From: CAVSCD01 sp963726335
GTDB lineage: Bacteria; Acidobacteriota; Aminicenantia; Aminicenantales; UBA8522
Assembly (NCBI GenBank): GCA_963726335.1
Contig: CAVSCD010000004.1
Coordinates: 62,001-126,000, forward strand
Reading direction: 5' to 3'
DNA: 64,000 nt
This document shows positions 44,769 through 52,731 of this stretch, piece after piece (within the stretch, counting starts at the first letter, position 1; each line of letters opens with the position of its first letter). The notes below the pieces were generated by a model. The model made no database searches, was not told the DNA's origin, and worked only from the letters and a program-made list of their open reading frames with translations. The position numbers and the translations under genes were made by a program.

Positions 44769-45023
44769 ATGGAAGGATTGCAAGACGTCATCCGCGAGTA
44801 TGTGACCAAGGAGTACTTGGAGGCGGACAGCGACCCGCTGAACAACGACACGCCCCTGATCTCCGGCGGGATCGTCGATTCGTTCTCGATGGTCTCCCTG
44901 AAGAGGTTCCTCGAGAACAGGTACAAGATCGTGATCCCCGACGACGACGCAACGCCCGAAGCCTTCGATTCCGTCAACAAGATCGCCAAGCTCGTCGAAG
45001 AATTCGTCGCTAAGAAAGGGTAG
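44769..45023 (+). CDS. Acyl carrier protein
   Basis: The 84-residue acidic helical protein has the phosphopantetheine site at Ser38 in SGGIVDSFSMVSLKRFLE. The motif is DSF rather than the DSL of the fatty-acid AcpP, which points to a specialised carrier. TAGGAGAAG precedes the ATG, which lies 14 bases after acsA. It sits 13 bases before the alpha-oxoamine synthase gene. Likely role: holding an acyl group, loaded by the upstream synthetase, for the downstream enzyme. That is inference from gene order. Confidence 0.88.
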   Translation: MEGLQDVIREYVTKEYLEADSDPLNNDTPLISGGIVDSFSMVSLKRFLENRYKIVIPDDDATPEAFDSVNKIAKLVEEFVAKKG

Positions 45024-45036
45024 GCCGGGTCCGCAG

Positions 45037-46284
45037 ATGGCTTACAGCGACAGGATTCGGGGTCTTTACGAGCAGCAGCTCAAGAGCATCCGGGACGCCG
45101 GGCTCTTCAAGCAGGAGCGTTTCATCCATTCGCCGCAGGCCGCCGACATCGAGGTGGAATTCCCGGCGGGCGCGCCGCTCAAAAAAGTCATCAACATGTG
45201 CGCCAACAACTACCTCGGGCTGTCGAGCCATCCCGAGGTCGTCAAGGCCGCCCACGACGGGCTGGACGTCCGGGGCTACGGCATGTCCTCGGTCCGGTTC
45301 ATCTGCGGGACCCAGGACATCCACCGGGAGCTCGAGCGGCGGCTGACGGAGTTCCTGGGCACCGAAGACACGCTGCTTTTCCCGTCCTGCATGGACGCCA
45401 ACGCCGGTGTCTTCGAGGCCGTCCTGACCAAGGACGACGTCATGATCTCCGACCGGCTGGTCCACGCCTCGCTCGTCGACGGCATCCGGCTGTGCAGCGC
45501 CATGCACGACACCTTCAAGCACTCCGATATGGCGCACCTCGAGGAGAAGCTCCAGCTCCACGCCGAAAGACGCCTTAAGATGGTCATCACGGACGGGGTC
45601 TTTTCGATGGACGGCGACACGGCCAAGCTCGACGAGATGGCCGCCCTTTGCGCCAAGTACGACGCCCTGCTCCTCGTCGACGATTCTCACGCCTCCGGGT
45701 TCATCGGCCGGACCGGGCGGGGGACGCACGAGAAGTGCGGCGTCATGGGCCAGATCGACATCATCACCACGACCTTCGGAAAAGCGCTGGGCGGGGCGTC
45801 CGGCGGCTGCGTTTCGGGGCGGCGGGAGCTGGTGGAGCTGTGCCGGCAGAGGGCGCGTCCCTACCTCTTTTCCAACACTATCGCTCCCGTGGTTGTCGCC
45901 GGCGTCCTCAAGGTCATGGAGATCCTGAGCGCGAGCACCGAGCGGCGGGACAAGCTGGAAGCGAACGCCGCCTACTGGCGCAAGGGGCTTTCCGGGGCCG
46001 GGTTCGTTCTCCGGGAGGGGGACACGCCGATCGTCCCGGTGATGCTGTTCAACGCCAAGCTCTCGCAGGACGTGTCGCAGGCCCTCTACGAGGAAGGGAT
46101 TTACGCCATCGGGTTCTTCTTCCCGGTCGTGCCGCAGGGGCAGGCCCGCATCCGGACGCAGATCTCCGCCGGACATGAGATCCACCACCTCGACCGGGCG
46201 CTCGAGGCCTTCATCAAGGTCGGCAAGACCTTCGACATCCTGGGGAAGACGAAACAGGAGATCATCCAAAAGTACGGGGCGTAG
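45037..46284 (+). CDS. kbl: Alpha-oxoamine synthase, 2-amino-3-ketobutyrate CoA ligase (Kbl) type
   Basis: The 415-residue PLP enzyme tracks Kbl closely: NMCANNYLGLSSHPEVVKAA, SVRFICGTQDIHRELERRL, VITDGVFSMDGDTAKLDEMA, LLLVDDSHASGFIGRTGRG, the PLP lysine in TTTFGKALGGASGG, RARPYLFSNTIAPVVVAGV and GFFFPVVPQGQARIRTQISA. Kbl interconverts 2-amino-3-oxobutyrate + CoA with glycine + acetyl-CoA. Here it is paired with a carrier protein rather than tdh, so it may use or deliver an ACP-bound acyl group. Relatives that condense other acyl donors (serine palmitoyltransferase, BioF) are less similar at the motifs above. Confidence 0.92.
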   Translation: MAYSDRIRGLYEQQLKSIRDAGLFKQERFIHSPQAADIEVEFPAGAPLKKVINMCANNYLGLSSHPEVVKAAHDGLDVRGYGMSSVRFICGTQDIHRELERRLTEFLGTEDTLLFPSCMDANAGVFEAVLTKDDVMISDRLVHASLVDGIRLCSAMHDTFKHSDMAHLEEKLQLHAERRLKMVITDGVFSMDGDTAKLDEMAALCAKYDALLLVDDSHASGFIGRTGRGTHEKCGVMGQIDIITTTFGKALGGASGGCVSGRRELVELCRQRARPYLFSNTIAPVVVAGVLKVMEILSASTERRDKLEANAAYWRKGLSGAGFVLREGDTPIVPVMLFNAKLSQDVSQALYEEGIYAIGFFFPVVPQGQARIRTQISAGHEIHHLDRALEAFIKVGKTFDILGKTKQEIIQKYGA

Positions 46285-46285
46285 G

Positions 46286-46302
46286 CCCCGGGAGATCCGG
46301 GG
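46286..46302. terminator. Hairpin after kbl
   Basis: CCCCGG and CCGGGG pair around a GAGAT loop directly after the kbl stop codon. There is no U-rich tail, so it may be only a transcript-end stabiliser. Confidence 0.35.
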
Positions 46303-46349
46303 TCAATGGCCGTTTCGCGCCCCGGACCGCCGCGCGCGGGGGGCTGAGC

Positions 46350-47108
46350 ATGGGGTGCGGATCAATGAGGACTCATCGGCTGCCGATGTCGGGAAACCAG
46401 CGTAAAAAGATACTGAGGCGGTCGCTTCTTGCGGCACTGGCGCTTGTCGCCGTATGCATAACGTCGTGTGCCGTCTATCCGGACATTTCGCGCCTCAAAA
46501 AAGAGACGCCGCGGACGACCGCGTTCATGAAATACCGGCAGGAAGCGGCGGCGAAGGAAGGGCGGACCCTCACGGTCCGATACCAGTGGGTCCCGCTGGG
46601 CTCGATCTCGCCCTATCTCGCCCAGGCGGTCGTGATCAGCGAAGACGACAAGTTCTGGGGACACGGCGGGTTCGATTTCGAGGCTATGAAGGATGCGATC
46701 AGGAAGGACTTCGATCGGAGGTCTCTTCGGTACGGCGGAAGCACCATCACCCAGCAGCTGGCCAAGAACCTCTTCCTGTCGCCGTCGAGGAGCCCAGTCC
46801 GCAAGCTCAGGGAGCTGGTGCTGACGTGGCGGCTCGAGCGGGCGCTCACCAAAAAGCGGATCCTCGAGCTCTACCTCAACGTGGTTGAGTGGGGGAACGG
46901 TATCTTCGGAGCGGAGGCGGCGGCGCGGCATTATTACGGCAAACCGGCGTCCGACCTCGGCCCGGAGGAAGCGGCGCACCTTGCGGTCGTTCTCCCCAGT
47001 CCTCGAAGATATAATCCTGTCGGCGGAACGGAGTTCATCGAAGAGAGGGCCCGCCAGGTCCTCGAGGTCATGGCCAAGCGCGGGCTGCTCGAACTCGAAA
47101 CCCCCTGA
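46350..47108 (+). CDS. mtgA: Monofunctional peptidoglycan glycosyltransferase
   Basis: The ~252-residue GT51 enzyme polymerises lipid II into glycan strands. A basic N-terminus and one anchor helix (LLAALALVAVCITSCAVYP) precede the catalytic domain with SEDDKFWGHGGFDFEAM (catalytic Glu), the donor motif GGSTITQQLAKNLFLSPSRS, LTKKRILELYLNVVEWG and GAEAAARHYYGKPASDL. No transpeptidase domain follows. The anchor contains ITSC, which could be read as a lipobox. The start is uncertain among 46350, 46365 and 46386. Confidence 0.93.
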   Translation: MGCGSMRTHRLPMSGNQRKKILRRSLLAALALVAVCITSCAVYPDISRLKKETPRTTAFMKYRQEAAAKEGRTLTVRYQWVPLGSISPYLAQAVVISEDDKFWGHGGFDFEAMKDAIRKDFDRRSLRYGGSTITQQLAKNLFLSPSRSPVRKLRELVLTWRLERALTKKRILELYLNVVEWGNGIFGAEAAARHYYGKPASDLGPEEAAHLAVVLPSPRRYNPVGGTEFIEERARQVLEVMAKRGLLELETP

Positions 47109-47126
47109 CCTCTCCTCCCCTGCGCA

Positions 47127-47155
47127 TTGACAGCTTCCCGGGCGCCGGATATCCT
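47127..47155 (+). promoter_or_regulatory. Promoter of qor
   Basis: Consensus TTGACA (47127-47132) and TATCCT (47150-47155) with 17-base spacing, the same box pair seen before the SpoIID gene. The leader is about 110 bases, with GAAAGGAG near the start codon. Confidence 0.6.
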
Positions 47156-47271
47156 TTTCTTGGAAGCCTGAACCTGCCCAGGGCCGTTTTGAGAGGGGAG
47201 CGCATCAAGGCAGCTCAATCTGTCCGGCGACAGGCGTCTGAGATCAGAAGCCGAAAGGAGAAAAAACGCCC

Positions 47272-48234
47272 ATGAAAGCCATCCGCGTCAGGGAATTCGG
47301 ACCGCCCGAGGTCTTGAAGATTGAAGAAGTGCCCGACATCGTTCCGGGGCCCGGACAGGTGGTCGTCGGGGTCAAGGCCGCCGGAGTGAATCCCGTGGAC
47401 GCGTATGTGCGGACCGGGACATACGCCCGAAAACCGGCTCTCCCTTACACGCCCGGCTCGGACGCCGCCGGCGTGGTCGAGGCGGTCGGAGCCGGAGTCA
47501 TGAAAGTCGCCCCGGGCGACCGCGTCTACATCTCGGGGACGACGAGCGGCGCCTATGCTGAGAAAGCGCTTTGCGAGGAGAACCAGGTTCACCGGCTTGC
47601 GGCAGGCGTCAGTTTCGCGCAGGGAGCCGCGATCAACATTCCCTATGCGACGGCCTACCGGGCTTTGTTCCAGGCGGCCAAAGCCGCGCCCGGCGAAACC
47701 GTGCTCATTCACGGGGCGACCGGCGGAGTGGGTATCGCCGCCGTCCAGCTGGCCCGCGCGGCGGGCTTGGTCGTCGTCGGGACCGGAGGCACGGAAAAGG
47801 GGAGGGAGCTGGTGATGGAGCAGGGCGCGCACTACACGCTCGACCACGGGGATCCCGATCATCTCGAGGGGCTCGGCTCCCTCACGGGCGGTCGGGGGGT
47901 CGATGTCATCATCGAGATGCTCGCCAACGTCAACCTGGACAAGGACCTGAAGGCGCTGGCGACACGGGGGAGGCTGGTCGTAGTCGGCAGCCGCGGCCGG
48001 GTCGAGATCGACCCCCGGGATCTCATGTCCCGCGAGGCCACGATAACGGGTACTCTGCTTTATAAGATGTCGGAGCATGAAGAGGCCGGCCTCCGCGCGG
48101 CCCTGGCGGCCGGAATGGATAATGGGACTCTCAAACCGGTCGTCGGCCTGGAATTGCCCCTCTCGGCCGCGGCCGCGGCTCATCGCAGGATCATGGAGAG
48201 CGGGGCCTACGGGAAGATCGTTCTCGTCCCTTGA
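47272..48234 (+). CDS. qor: Zinc-independent NAD(P)H:quinone oxidoreductase-like protein
   Basis: The 320-residue medium-chain reductase has the GroES-like N-terminal domain (FGPPEVLKIEEVPDIVPGPG, AAGVNPVDAYVRTGTYA) and the nucleotide-binding motif VLIHGATGGVGIAAVQLARA. The structural-zinc cysteines of alcohol dehydrogenases are absent, as in zeta-crystallin/QOR. It probably reduces quinones or enals with NADPH. It stands alone, with a convergent neighbour and a hairpin at its end. Confidence 0.88.
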   Translation: MKAIRVREFGPPEVLKIEEVPDIVPGPGQVVVGVKAAGVNPVDAYVRTGTYARKPALPYTPGSDAAGVVEAVGAGVMKVAPGDRVYISGTTSGAYAEKALCEENQVHRLAAGVSFAQGAAINIPYATAYRALFQAAKAAPGETVLIHGATGGVGIAAVQLARAAGLVVVGTGGTEKGRELVMEQGAHYTLDHGDPDHLEGLGSLTGGRGVDVIIEMLANVNLDKDLKALATRGRLVVVGSRGRVEIDPRDLMSREATITGTLLYKMSEHEEAGLRAALAAGMDNGTLKPVVGLELPLSAAAAAHRRIMESGAYGKIVLVP

Positions 48235-48242
48235 TGCCGCTC

Positions 48243-48263
48243 GCCCGGGTTTAAGCCCCGGGC
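48243..48263. terminator. Hairpin between convergent genes
   Basis: GCCCGGG and CCCGGGC form a perfect 7-base stem in the 16-base convergent gap, running into the last codons of the minus-strand gene. It could end transcripts in both directions, although a U-tract is lacking. Confidence 0.4.
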
Positions 48264-48814
48264 ATTTCGGAATTGGCGACCTTGTTCCCCAACAGTCCCA
48301 ATCCGAAGCTGCAGAAGAAGACGAGGACGGCGAGGATGATGGCGGGAACGTTGGCCCCGCTCGGCGCGCCCCCGAGCCAGAGCACGGCCGCCGTGCCCGC
48401 CGAGAAGACAAGGAGCAGGGCGGCCAGGACCAGTTTGCGCTTTAGAATGGGCGAGCGCCGGATCTGCTTAAACCGGATCCGACCGTCGAGGACACCGGCG
48501 GCCGACGCAACAGCCGCCGCGGCCGGCAGGGCGAGCGCCAGGATTTTCAGCGTCCCGTACAGGAGCTCCTCGGCCTGCCCCTTGAATATGAGCGGCGTGA
48601 AGGCGAGGGCCAGGACCGCCACGGAAAAAGCCTGCGGAAAGTGGATGATGGTGAGATGGAGGTGGAGGTCGAGGAGCTTCCGCCGCCTCGGGGAAATCCG
48701 GTCGGTGTAAGGCTCGAAGACGGCGCGGGGAGCGCCGCAGGCTGGGCATCTGTCCCCGAGTTTTGTCTCAGCGGTCACAAAGTTGCAGACCCGGCATCTG
48801 ACGAGAGGATTCAC
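48251..48814 (-). CDS. Rubredoxin-like zinc/iron knuckle fused to DUF2231-like membrane domain
   Basis: The 187-residue protein starts with two CxxC knuckles (VRCRVCNF at ~6-13 and DRCPACGAP at ~21-29), as in rubredoxins. Four hydrophobic helices follow, the first after LHLHLTIIHFPQAFSVAVL, a DUF2231-like opening with His residues that might bind haem. The likely role is membrane electron transfer, but this is inference. It starts at GTG three bases after the M50 protease gene and is probably in the same transcript. Confidence 0.72.
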   Translation of the reverse strand: MNPLVRCRVCNFVTAETKLGDRCPACGAPRAVFEPYTDRISPRRRKLLDLHLHLTIIHFPQAFSVAVLALAFTPLIFKGQAEELLYGTLKILALALPAAAAVASAAGVLDGRIRFKQIRRSPILKRKLVLAALLLVFSAGTAAVLWLGGAPSGANVPAIILAVLVFFCSFGLGLLGNKVANSEMPGA

Positions 48815-48817
48815 GGC

Positions 48818-49954
48818 TCACCTTCCTTCTTCGAGGTCCGCCTTGATCGAGAGAACCCTCATAATGTCCTTGAGGGTGATTACGCCCGCCAGCCGGTCAC
48901 CGTCCATGACGATCAGGCGGCTGGCGTTGGTTCGGCTCATCAAGCTGAGGGCGTTCAGGACAAGATCATCCGGGGCGATGGTGTTTTCCGCCGAGCAGGC
49001 CTTCGATAGCTCGGACACCCGGCGGCGGCCCCATTCCTCCCTCGGGATTTCCCTGACCTGATTGAGCGTCGCGCAACCCGCGAGCCGGCCTCCAAAGTCG
49101 ACCACGGGGAACATCTTGAAATGGTGCTTGAGGATATAATCCTCGACGAATTCCAGGACGGAGATACCCGCGGGAACGGTTACGGGATCGTCCTTCATGT
49201 ACTTCTTGACGCGCTCGCCTTGGAGAGCCTGCCGGATGGTGAGCTGGGTGAGCGCCGACTTAGATGCCCCCCGCAGGAACATGCCGATGAGGAACATCCA
49301 CATCCCGCCGACCAGGTTCCCGAACACGACCTGGAGGGCGCCCACGAAGACGAGGACCATTCCGAATGCCGAGCCGATGCCGGAGGCGATCCGGGTCGCC
49401 CAGCGAAGGTCGTCTTTCCAGCCCCAGAGCACGGCCCTGAGCACGCGGCCTCCGTCGAGCGGAAAAGCCGGCACCAGGTTGAAACCGGCCAGCATCAGGT
49501 TCAGGAATCCCAGATAGTTGGTGACGCCGATGAACGGCTTGGGCCAACCGCTGCCCTGGGCGAGCATAGAGATTCCGATCAGCCCGGCCCCGAGCGCGAT
49601 GCTCGAGACCGGCCCGGCGGCGGCCATGAAGAATTCAGCCTTGGGGCTGGGGGGTTCTTCCGTCATCTCGGCCACGCCCCCGAATATGAACAGCGTGATG
49701 CCCTTCATCGGCAGCCCGAATTTCCGCGCGATCAGGGAATGCCAAAGCTCGTGGAAGACGATGGAGATCAGCAGCCCGACGGCCGCGGCCACCCCCATCG
49801 CCCAGTAGACCGCGGGCTCGAGCCCCCCGTAGGAATCGGGGAAGAACCCCCGGGCCAGCGTCCAGGCGATGAGGAGACCGAGGATGAGCCAGGACAGGTC
49901 GACCTTGACTTCGAACCCGAACAGCTTAAAAAGCGTGATGGCTTTTCCGAACAT
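48818..49954 (-). CDS. Site-2 protease-like M50 metallopeptidase with CBS pair
   Basis: The 378-residue polytopic protease has the zinc motif FHELWHSLIARKFG in an early helix and the second motif NLVPAFPLDGGRVLRA. Two C-terminal CBS domains follow (KKYMKDDPVTVPAGISVLEF, ASRLIVMDGDRLAGVITLKD). This is the SpoIVFB/Rip3-like architecture, in which CBS domains sense nucleotides and gate intramembrane cleavage. GGAGGGAGGAGGACGCAC precedes the ATG at 49954. The substrate is unknown, and no anti-sigma factor gene is nearby. Confidence 0.92.
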   Translation of the reverse strand: MFGKAITLFKLFGFEVKVDLSWLILGLLIAWTLARGFFPDSYGGLEPAVYWAMGVAAAVGLLISIVFHELWHSLIARKFGLPMKGITLFIFGGVAEMTEEPPSPKAEFFMAAAGPVSSIALGAGLIGISMLAQGSGWPKPFIGVTNYLGFLNLMLAGFNLVPAFPLDGGRVLRAVLWGWKDDLRWATRIASGIGSAFGMVLVFVGALQVVFGNLVGGMWMFLIGMFLRGASKSALTQLTIRQALQGERVKKYMKDDPVTVPAGISVLEFVEDYILKHHFKMFPVVDFGGRLAGCATLNQVREIPREEWGRRRVSELSKACSAENTIAPDDLVLNALSLMSRTNASRLIVMDGDRLAGVITLKDIMRVLSIKADLEEGR

Positions 49955-50013
49955 GTGCGTCCTCCTCCCTCCGGCGCGGAAAGCCGCCCCTCCGGAGATT
50001 CGCATATGACTAA

Positions 50014-50019
50014 ATTATA
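50014..50019 (-). promoter_or_regulatory. -10 box of the M50 protease gene
   Basis: On the minus strand GGTATAATTTAG contains a perfect TATAAT about 60 bases before the start at 49954. The -35 side (TATGGA) is weak. Confidence 0.4.
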
Positions 50020-50296
50020 CCAAACGTTGAATATCTCTCCATACTGACTTAATATCCTTAGCCGGGAATGCGATCGGGTGGTCGACAGCCCCTCCAAACA
50101 AGCCCGTTCCTGTCCAGATGGCGCTGATGGCGACCTTCTTCCCTGTTGACATGCGGTTTTCCATCTGGTATTGTGCGCGAGCTTTGAGGGTCAGGCTGGT
50201 GGAGTGACAGGTCGTGGCAACGGGCGACGGATCGGCGGGGTCAATATATCCAGCCCATTTATGACCCCAGGGGTTAGAATTCACCTGTGAAATCAC
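50015..50296 (-). CDS. Short doubtful ORF in the 49.96-50.39 kb gap
   Basis: A 93-codon frame (MISQVNSNPWGHKWAGYIDP, ending VWRDIQRLV) covers most of the 440-base gap. It has a fairly normal residue mix (SLTLKARAQYQMENRMSTGK) but no recognisable domain. Its end overlaps the predicted -10 box of the M50 gene and no ribosome site is convincing. It could be a remnant of a larger gene. The same gap also contains two hairpins (50291-50308, ATCACCC/GGGTGAT; 50310-50330, GTCGGT/ACCGAC). Confidence 0.25.
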   Translation of the reverse strand: MISQVNSNPWGHKWAGYIDPADPSPVATTCHSTSLTLKARAQYQMENRMSTGKKVAISAIWTGTGLFGGAVDHPIAFPAKDIKSVWRDIQRLV

Positions 50297-50393
50297 CCCA
50301 AAGGGTGATTGTCGGTCTCTTTTTCACCGACGAATATATTAGCGATAGTTATCGCCCGGGCGATCGCTGCGTATCTTGTGCGGGAGGCCAATA

Positions 50394-52551
50394 ATGATCC
50401 TGTTTTCGAAATACCGCCAACTTCTGGTCCTATCCGCTATCGGGCTGGGCCTGTTTGGCCTGGCCGGGCTGGCCGCGTCCCAGACGAATATCTCCAATTC
50501 GCCGAATTGGTTCTCGAGCTGCCCCCGGGTCGCGGTCGACTCCGCCGGGAACGTTCATGTTGTCGTGGGCCGAGTTCTACACCTGGACGAACTCCCCTCA
50601 GGTTCCGACCTCGGGGGACGCCTATTATTCGAAGCTCGACGTCGGCACCGGCCGTTGGAGCGCTCCCGTCAACCTCAGTAATACCGGCCAGGTCAAAAGC
50701 TATGAATGGTACGTCGTCGGCATCGACACCGACCCTTATGGAAATGTCTATGTCGTCTATGTCAACGGCACGCAGCTCATGCTGAGGGTCTTTTCGGGCG
50801 GTGCCTGGGGGGCGCCGTTCCTGGTGGGCTCGGGCCCCGGGGCGGGCGGCGTGGACAGCGCCAGGATCGCGGCCGACGCCCAGGGCAATATTTTTATCTG
50901 TTGGTGGGATAACGACTGGGGGATCGTCTATTCGAGGGCCCGGGTCGGCGGCACCTGGGAAGGCGTCGTCCAATTGAGCAAACCAGTTCGGTCCAAATTC
51001 CCGGAGATCGCGGTGGGCCCGAACCTCGTCTATTGCGTTTTCATGGACGCGCAAACCGGCTATTCCTACCAAGCGGTCTATACCGTGCGCGCCAGGACCT
51101 ACGGCGCGGGCTGGTCCGCTCCAAAGAGGGTGTCTTCCTCCGGCGAGCCTGAAGAACACCCCGCGGTCAAAGTCGATTCGGCCGACGTCGCGCACGTCAT
51201 CTACACCCCCTGGTTCGAGTCGGACGGAACGCGCAGCGTGCGCTATGTCTCCGGGACGGCTGCCGGGTGGAGCGCTCCAGTGGATATCGGCAGCCGGGGG
51301 GCGTCCACTATCCTTCGATCGGCCTCCGGGGCAACAATTTATATGCCGTCTGGAAATGGGATTATGGCAAGGTCTATTCCAACGAGCGCCAGGCCGGAGT
51401 CTGGGGCGGCCAATACGCCGTGCCGGGGTCGACTCCTTGCGACCTGCCGGATGTCGCCGTCAGCCCGTCGCAGGACAAGGTGTATTATGTTTGGGACAAC
51501 GGCTACCCCCAGGACATTTATATCGGAGTGAAGACTCAGTACGTGGCGGCGACGGAGGCCTCCACCCACGCCGTCGGCGATTTTGACGGCGATAAGCGGG
51601 TCGAGGTCGCGGTCGATTTCGGCTCGTCCGGACTCTGGCTGGCCAACGACAGCGGCTGGACCCAGCTGTCGCCTGACAATCCTCAGGACCTTCTGGCCGC
51701 CGATCTGAACGGCGACGCCACCGACGAGCTGGCGGCGGATTTCGGCACCTCCGGGCTATGGATCAGGGTCGGCGGGGCCTGGCATAAAATCAGCTCCCTG
51801 AACCCCGAAGCCTTCGTTGGGGGGAGCCTGAACGGCGCCGTGGGCGACGAGCTGGCCGTCGATTTCGGAAACGCAGGCCTCTGGCTCTGGGACGGCTCCG
51901 GCTGGACGCAGCTCACCGGCGTGAATGCCACGGTGCTCGCGGCCGGCGACATCGACGGCGACGGCACCGACGAACTGGCGGCCGGTTTCGGCTCACTCGG
52001 TGTCTGGGTCTGGAACTCCGGCTCCTGGGCCCAACTGAGCGGCGCCAATCCGGATTACCTGCTGGCGGGGAACATGGACGCGTCGGGCGGCGATGAGCTC
52101 ATCGCCGATTTCGGCGGGACAGGGGTTTGGGTCCTCAACGGCGGTACATGGGTTAAACTGAGTCCGGCCGATGCCGAAGGACTGGTGCTCGGAGACGCCG
52201 ACGGCAACGGAACGGAAGAGCTCCTGGGCGATTTCGGGCCGTGGGCGATTTTCCTGTGGATCAATAACGGCTGGCACAACCTGAGCGGCTATGATCCGGA
52301 CAAGGTTATCGCCGCGGACGTGGACGGCGACGGCGCCGACGAAACGGTCGGCGATTTCGGGGCGATCGGGCTGTGGTGCGGCGACAATACCGGGTGGACG
52401 CTGTCTGAGCCAGGCCAACGCCGAGAACATCCTGGCTGGTGACGCCGACGGCAATGGGACCGAGGAGATCCTGGTCGATTTCGGCCCGGCCGGCCTCTGG
52501 GGATGGTACGGCGGCGCTTGGTACAAGCTCAGCTCGATGAATCCCGATTAG
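50394..52551 (+). pseudogene. Secreted beta-propeller protein with eight 41-residue repeats, three frameshifts
   Basis: With three indels corrected this is one ~718-residue secreted protein. It starts MILFSKYRQLLVLSAIGLGL after GGGAGG, with signal cleavage near LAASQ. The first half has sialidase-like propeller strands (GNVYVVYVNGTQLMLRVFSG, GNIFICWWDNDWGIVYSRAR). The second half (51609-52551) is a tandem array. The frame changes at ~50566 (one extra base), in a G6 run at 51296-51301 (one G missing) and at ~52400 (one extra T). In each case family-like sequence resumes at once in the new frame (SWAEFYTW; GVHYPSIGLRGNN; LSQANAENILAGDADG). Sequence error or a decayed gene are both possible. The ligand is unknown. 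Confidence 0.75.
51609..52551 (+). repeat. Tandem 123-bp coding repeat (FG-GAP/VCBS-like blades)
   Basis: Seven full units and one partial unit of 41 codons follow the pattern DFG-x3-GLW, x5, W-x-x-LS, x3, P-x4-LLAGD, then DGDGTDEL. The acidic DxDGDGTDE loop is the calcium-binding type found in FG-GAP propellers. Units differ at many residues, so they are old rather than freshly duplicated. Confidence 0.8.
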
Positions 52552-52731
52552 ATTCGCGCGCTCACCAGTTCCGAGCGGACGCCGGACAAGTCATCCCCGG
52601 CTTCTCTCCCGCTCCCTGAACTCCGTGTGATATACTAAAACTCCTGCGCCCGATGGGCCGGCTGAAGGCAGGCGAGTGCGGCCGTCGGACCGGAATGCAG
52701 GACGGGAGATGCACCCTCGGGAGGCCGATCC

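Noticed and set aside
45037..46284. Reading the alpha-oxoamine synthase as a serine palmitoyltransferase of a sphingolipid pathway
   Set aside because: Gene order with ACP and an acyl-CoA synthetase resembles bacterial sphingolipid loci, but the sequence follows Kbl at all diagnostic motifs and the synthetase looks AcsA-like (short chain). No ceramide synthase or reductase gene is near.
50394..52551. Programmed ribosomal frameshifting in the propeller gene
   Set aside because: Three shifts in different directions without slippery-site and pseudoknot features fit indels better than programmed recoding.
51609..52551. CRISPR array
   Set aside because: The 123-base periodicity is coding, in frame and degenerate. 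There are no short identical repeats with unique spacers and no cas genes.
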